This document shows positions 62,398-64,000 of a stretch of DNA of 64,000 nucleotides, piece after piece. This stretch comes from CBDDCQ01 sp965226285. Its GTDB lineage: Bacteria; Bacteroidota; Bacteroidia; Flavobacteriales; Ichthyobacteriaceae. The stretch is taken from assembly GCA_965226285.1 (NCBI GenBank), contig CBDDCQ010000005.1:186001-250000 (forward strand), read 5' to 3'. How positions within the stretch are numbered: position 1 is the first letter of the stretch; each line of letters begins with the position of its first letter. The notes below the pieces were generated by a model that was given only the letters and a program-made list of their open reading frames with translations, made no database searches and was not told where the DNA came from. The translations under genes and the position numbers were made by a program.

Positions 62398-63684
62398 CTA
62401 GCGTATTGCCTCATAACATATACCACTCCTATAGGTACTCGTAATAATACGACCTTTTTTGCCATTTTTACCCGGTATTACCCATATCTCTGGTTTGAAA
62501 AATGCACCACTATCAAAACTATAATCTGGACTCCCTATATGCCATAAATACTTTCCTGTATTGATATCTATAGCGTGGATTCTGACATCTCCGTTACTGG
62601 CAAAATATACTATACCGTTTAATTCATACATTTTGCTTATGTGTGCTCCTCCATGCCCCATCTTAGCTGTCCACAAAATAGATGGATAATCTACTGTTAC
62701 ATCAAATGCCATTACCAATTCATCTGTAGGGTCTCCTACAGCATTACCTCTTCCTACTATTAACTTATTGCCTACTATTATACCTTCATGCCAAAAACCC
62801 TGAGGGTAATACCTACTCCATATTTGTTTGCCGGTACTCAAGCGGTGACAGGCTATACTTGATCCCGTCATCAAATACACTTTATCTTTATATACTTGTA
62901 TGCCTGTGCCAACACCTTTTTCTGTGAAAGGGATATTCTCATATACCCAATGCTTTTGCGTGTAGTTATACAAACTCAATAATGATTGGGAACCCTTTTT
63001 GGCTTCTCGTTTGTAATAATGCTCATACAATACTACTATCAATAAATCTCCTTTAGCGTTCTTTATAGGTTTTATTTTTCTTGGAAACTTTTCTTCAATA
63101 TCCTTTGCATCTGTTGCATTAACTACTGTAGTAAATACCTTTTTATAAGAGCCTGTATTTATATCTACTTCATATAAATCAGAATTTTTATCTACATCAT
63201 CATCATCTACTGGTACAAAAAACTTGTCATCTATACCTACAGCTTGAGCATGCGACCAACTACCTATTCTATCTTTTTTATCTAATTTCCATACAACTTT
63301 TTTAGTTTTCAAATCTAATCTATAAAACTGGGGATATAACACAACCAACATAGCACCCTTTTGGTAGGTTTCTACAATCCTAAAGTCTGTATTATAATAG
63401 GGGTGCTTTAATTTATCCTCTATCTTTCCTGTTTCTATATCTACAAATGCTATATAATCTGTTTCTTTTTCATCTTTTGCCATCAATACCTTACCATCAT
63501 ATACAATAGGACTTTTAATAAATGAACCTATCCATTCATCTCCTAATGGGGTATGCCACAAGTATTTTTTAGAGGTATAAACGCCATCTTTGTTTTGAAT
63601 GTCTCTTACACCATTATCATCTCGGTTGCAAGAGCAACCCAAATGTAATAATGAGATGACTATCAAAATTAATTGTTTTATCAT
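62398..63684 (-). CDS. PQQ-like beta-propeller lipoprotein, array copy E
   Basis: A 428-residue copy with leader MIKQLILIVISLLHLGC. Variable blocks: GSWSH type in the first (VLYPQFYRLDLKTKKVVWKL), KNS in the second, GHGGAH type in the C-terminal block (GNKLIVGRGNAVGDPTDELV). This combination is found in no other copy. It ends with the shared CYEAIR. A 67-bp spacer separates it from copy F. Confidence 0.87.
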   Translation of the reverse strand: MIKQLILIVISLLHLGCSCNRDDNGVRDIQNKDGVYTSKKYLWHTPLGDEWIGSFIKSPIVYDGKVLMAKDEKETDYIAFVDIETGKIEDKLKHPYYNTDFRIVETYQKGAMLVVLYPQFYRLDLKTKKVVWKLDKKDRIGSWSHAQAVGIDDKFFVPVDDDDVDKNSDLYEVDINTGSYKKVFTTVVNATDAKDIEEKFPRKIKPIKNAKGDLLIVVLYEHYYKREAKKGSQSLLSLYNYTQKHWVYENIPFTEKGVGTGIQVYKDKVYLMTGSSIACHRLSTGKQIWSRYYPQGFWHEGIIVGNKLIVGRGNAVGDPTDELVMAFDVTVDYPSILWTAKMGHGGAHISKMYELNGIVYFASNGDVRIHAIDINTGKYLWHIGSPDYSFDSGAFFKPEIWVIPGKNGKKGRIITSTYRSGICYEAIR

Positions 63685-63751
63685 TGTTCTGTCAAATCAA
63701 AAACTTACCTGCATCTGTTCTTCCATCAAAAATATCTATCAATATAGCCCT

Positions 63752-64000
63752 CTAGCGTATTGCCTCATAACATATACCACTCCTATAGGTACTCGTAATA
63801 ATACGCCCTTTTTTGCCATTTTTACCCGGTATTACCCATATCTCTGGTTTGAAAAATGCACCACTATCAAAACTATAATCTGGACTCCCTATATGCCATA
63901 AATACTTTCCGGTATTAATCTCTATAGCATGGATTCTCTTATCTCCGCGACTGGCAAAATATACTATGCCGTTTAATTCATACAATTTACCCACATTATT
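63752..64000 (-). CDS. PQQ-like beta-propeller lipoprotein, array copy F (cut by window edge)
   Basis: Only the last ~83 codons are visible, from NNVGKLYELNGIVYFASRGD to CYEAIR. They carry the GDGGNN-type end of the C-terminal variable block. The array continues beyond the window. Confidence 0.85.
   Translation of the reverse strand, partial: NNVGKLYELNGIVYFASRGDKRIHAIEINTGKYLWHIGSPDYSFDSGAFFKPEIWVIPGKNGKKGRIITSTYRSGICYEAIR

Noticed and set aside
57079..63901. Repeated short plus-strand frames in the lipoprotein array
   Set aside because: They are shadows of the same repeated segment of the minus-strand genes.

Overview
The window looks like a low-G+C chromosome segment from a Bacteroidota bacterium, most probably a flavobacterium. 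The signs are type IX secretion (T9SS) genes (porU, porV, porQ, porP and a gldKLMN operon), a type B T9SS-sorted surface protein, a DUF6913 gene overlapping dapA, a DUF3276 gene, an archaeal-type prolyl-tRNA synthetase, and many promoters of the Bacteroidota form TTG-(19-22)-TAnnTTTG. Several genes carry single-base frameshifts, mostly in 5-7 base homopolymers, and gene remnants are scattered about. This means either a genome in decay or residual sequencing error. No phage, transposase or plasmid gene was recognised.

Layout. 1-0.6 kb: start of a repeat-containing surface lipoprotein. 1.3-7 kb: housekeeping genes (S41 peptidase, purE, DUF6913-dapA, three tRNAs, folB, menE, smpB). 7-10.4 kb: porV and an unusually short porU. 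10.5-15 kb: four tandem paralogues of a secreted DUF2807 (head-GIN) protein with 123-bp internal repeats, followed by a frameshifted porQ. 16-17.2 kb: TIGR02757 gene and a frameshifted DCC oxidoreductase. 17.4-20.3 kb: a broken repeat/beta-propeller gene related to the one at position 1. 20.7-24 kb: alkB and thiH-thiG-thiE. 24.7-27 kb: OmpA/TPR/LysM protein. 27.8-28.2 kb: RNase P RNA. 28.3-31.9 kb: type B T9SS adhesin, ribE, DUF3276.

32.2-43.4 kb is a type I restriction-modification island (hsdM, hsdS, hsdR). It has accessory genes threaded through it: a GIY-YIG nuclease with palindromic repeats, a DUF6978/DUF1828 pair, a truncated membrane gene, rhuM and fic. A 30-bp element carrying a promoter -7 box lies singly before rhuM and fic and as a tandem array before hsdR. 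43.5-56.5 kb: tRNA-Val, prohibitin-like protein, proS, an FAD oxidoreductase, gldN-M-L-K, porP, topA and metZ, then tRNA-Gly and tRNA-Leu.

57-64 kb is a tandem array, running off the right edge, of at least six copies plus one stub of a ~430-residue PQQ/beta-propeller lipoprotein. The copies are mosaics: three separate variable blocks occur in all possible pairings among five copies, which indicates recombination within the array. This is the strongest candidate for an undescribed system (surface-protein diversification). The DUF2807 array and the repeat lipoproteins suggest that other surface proteins in this genome also vary by duplication and repeat expansion, and the T9SS genes provide one export route for them.
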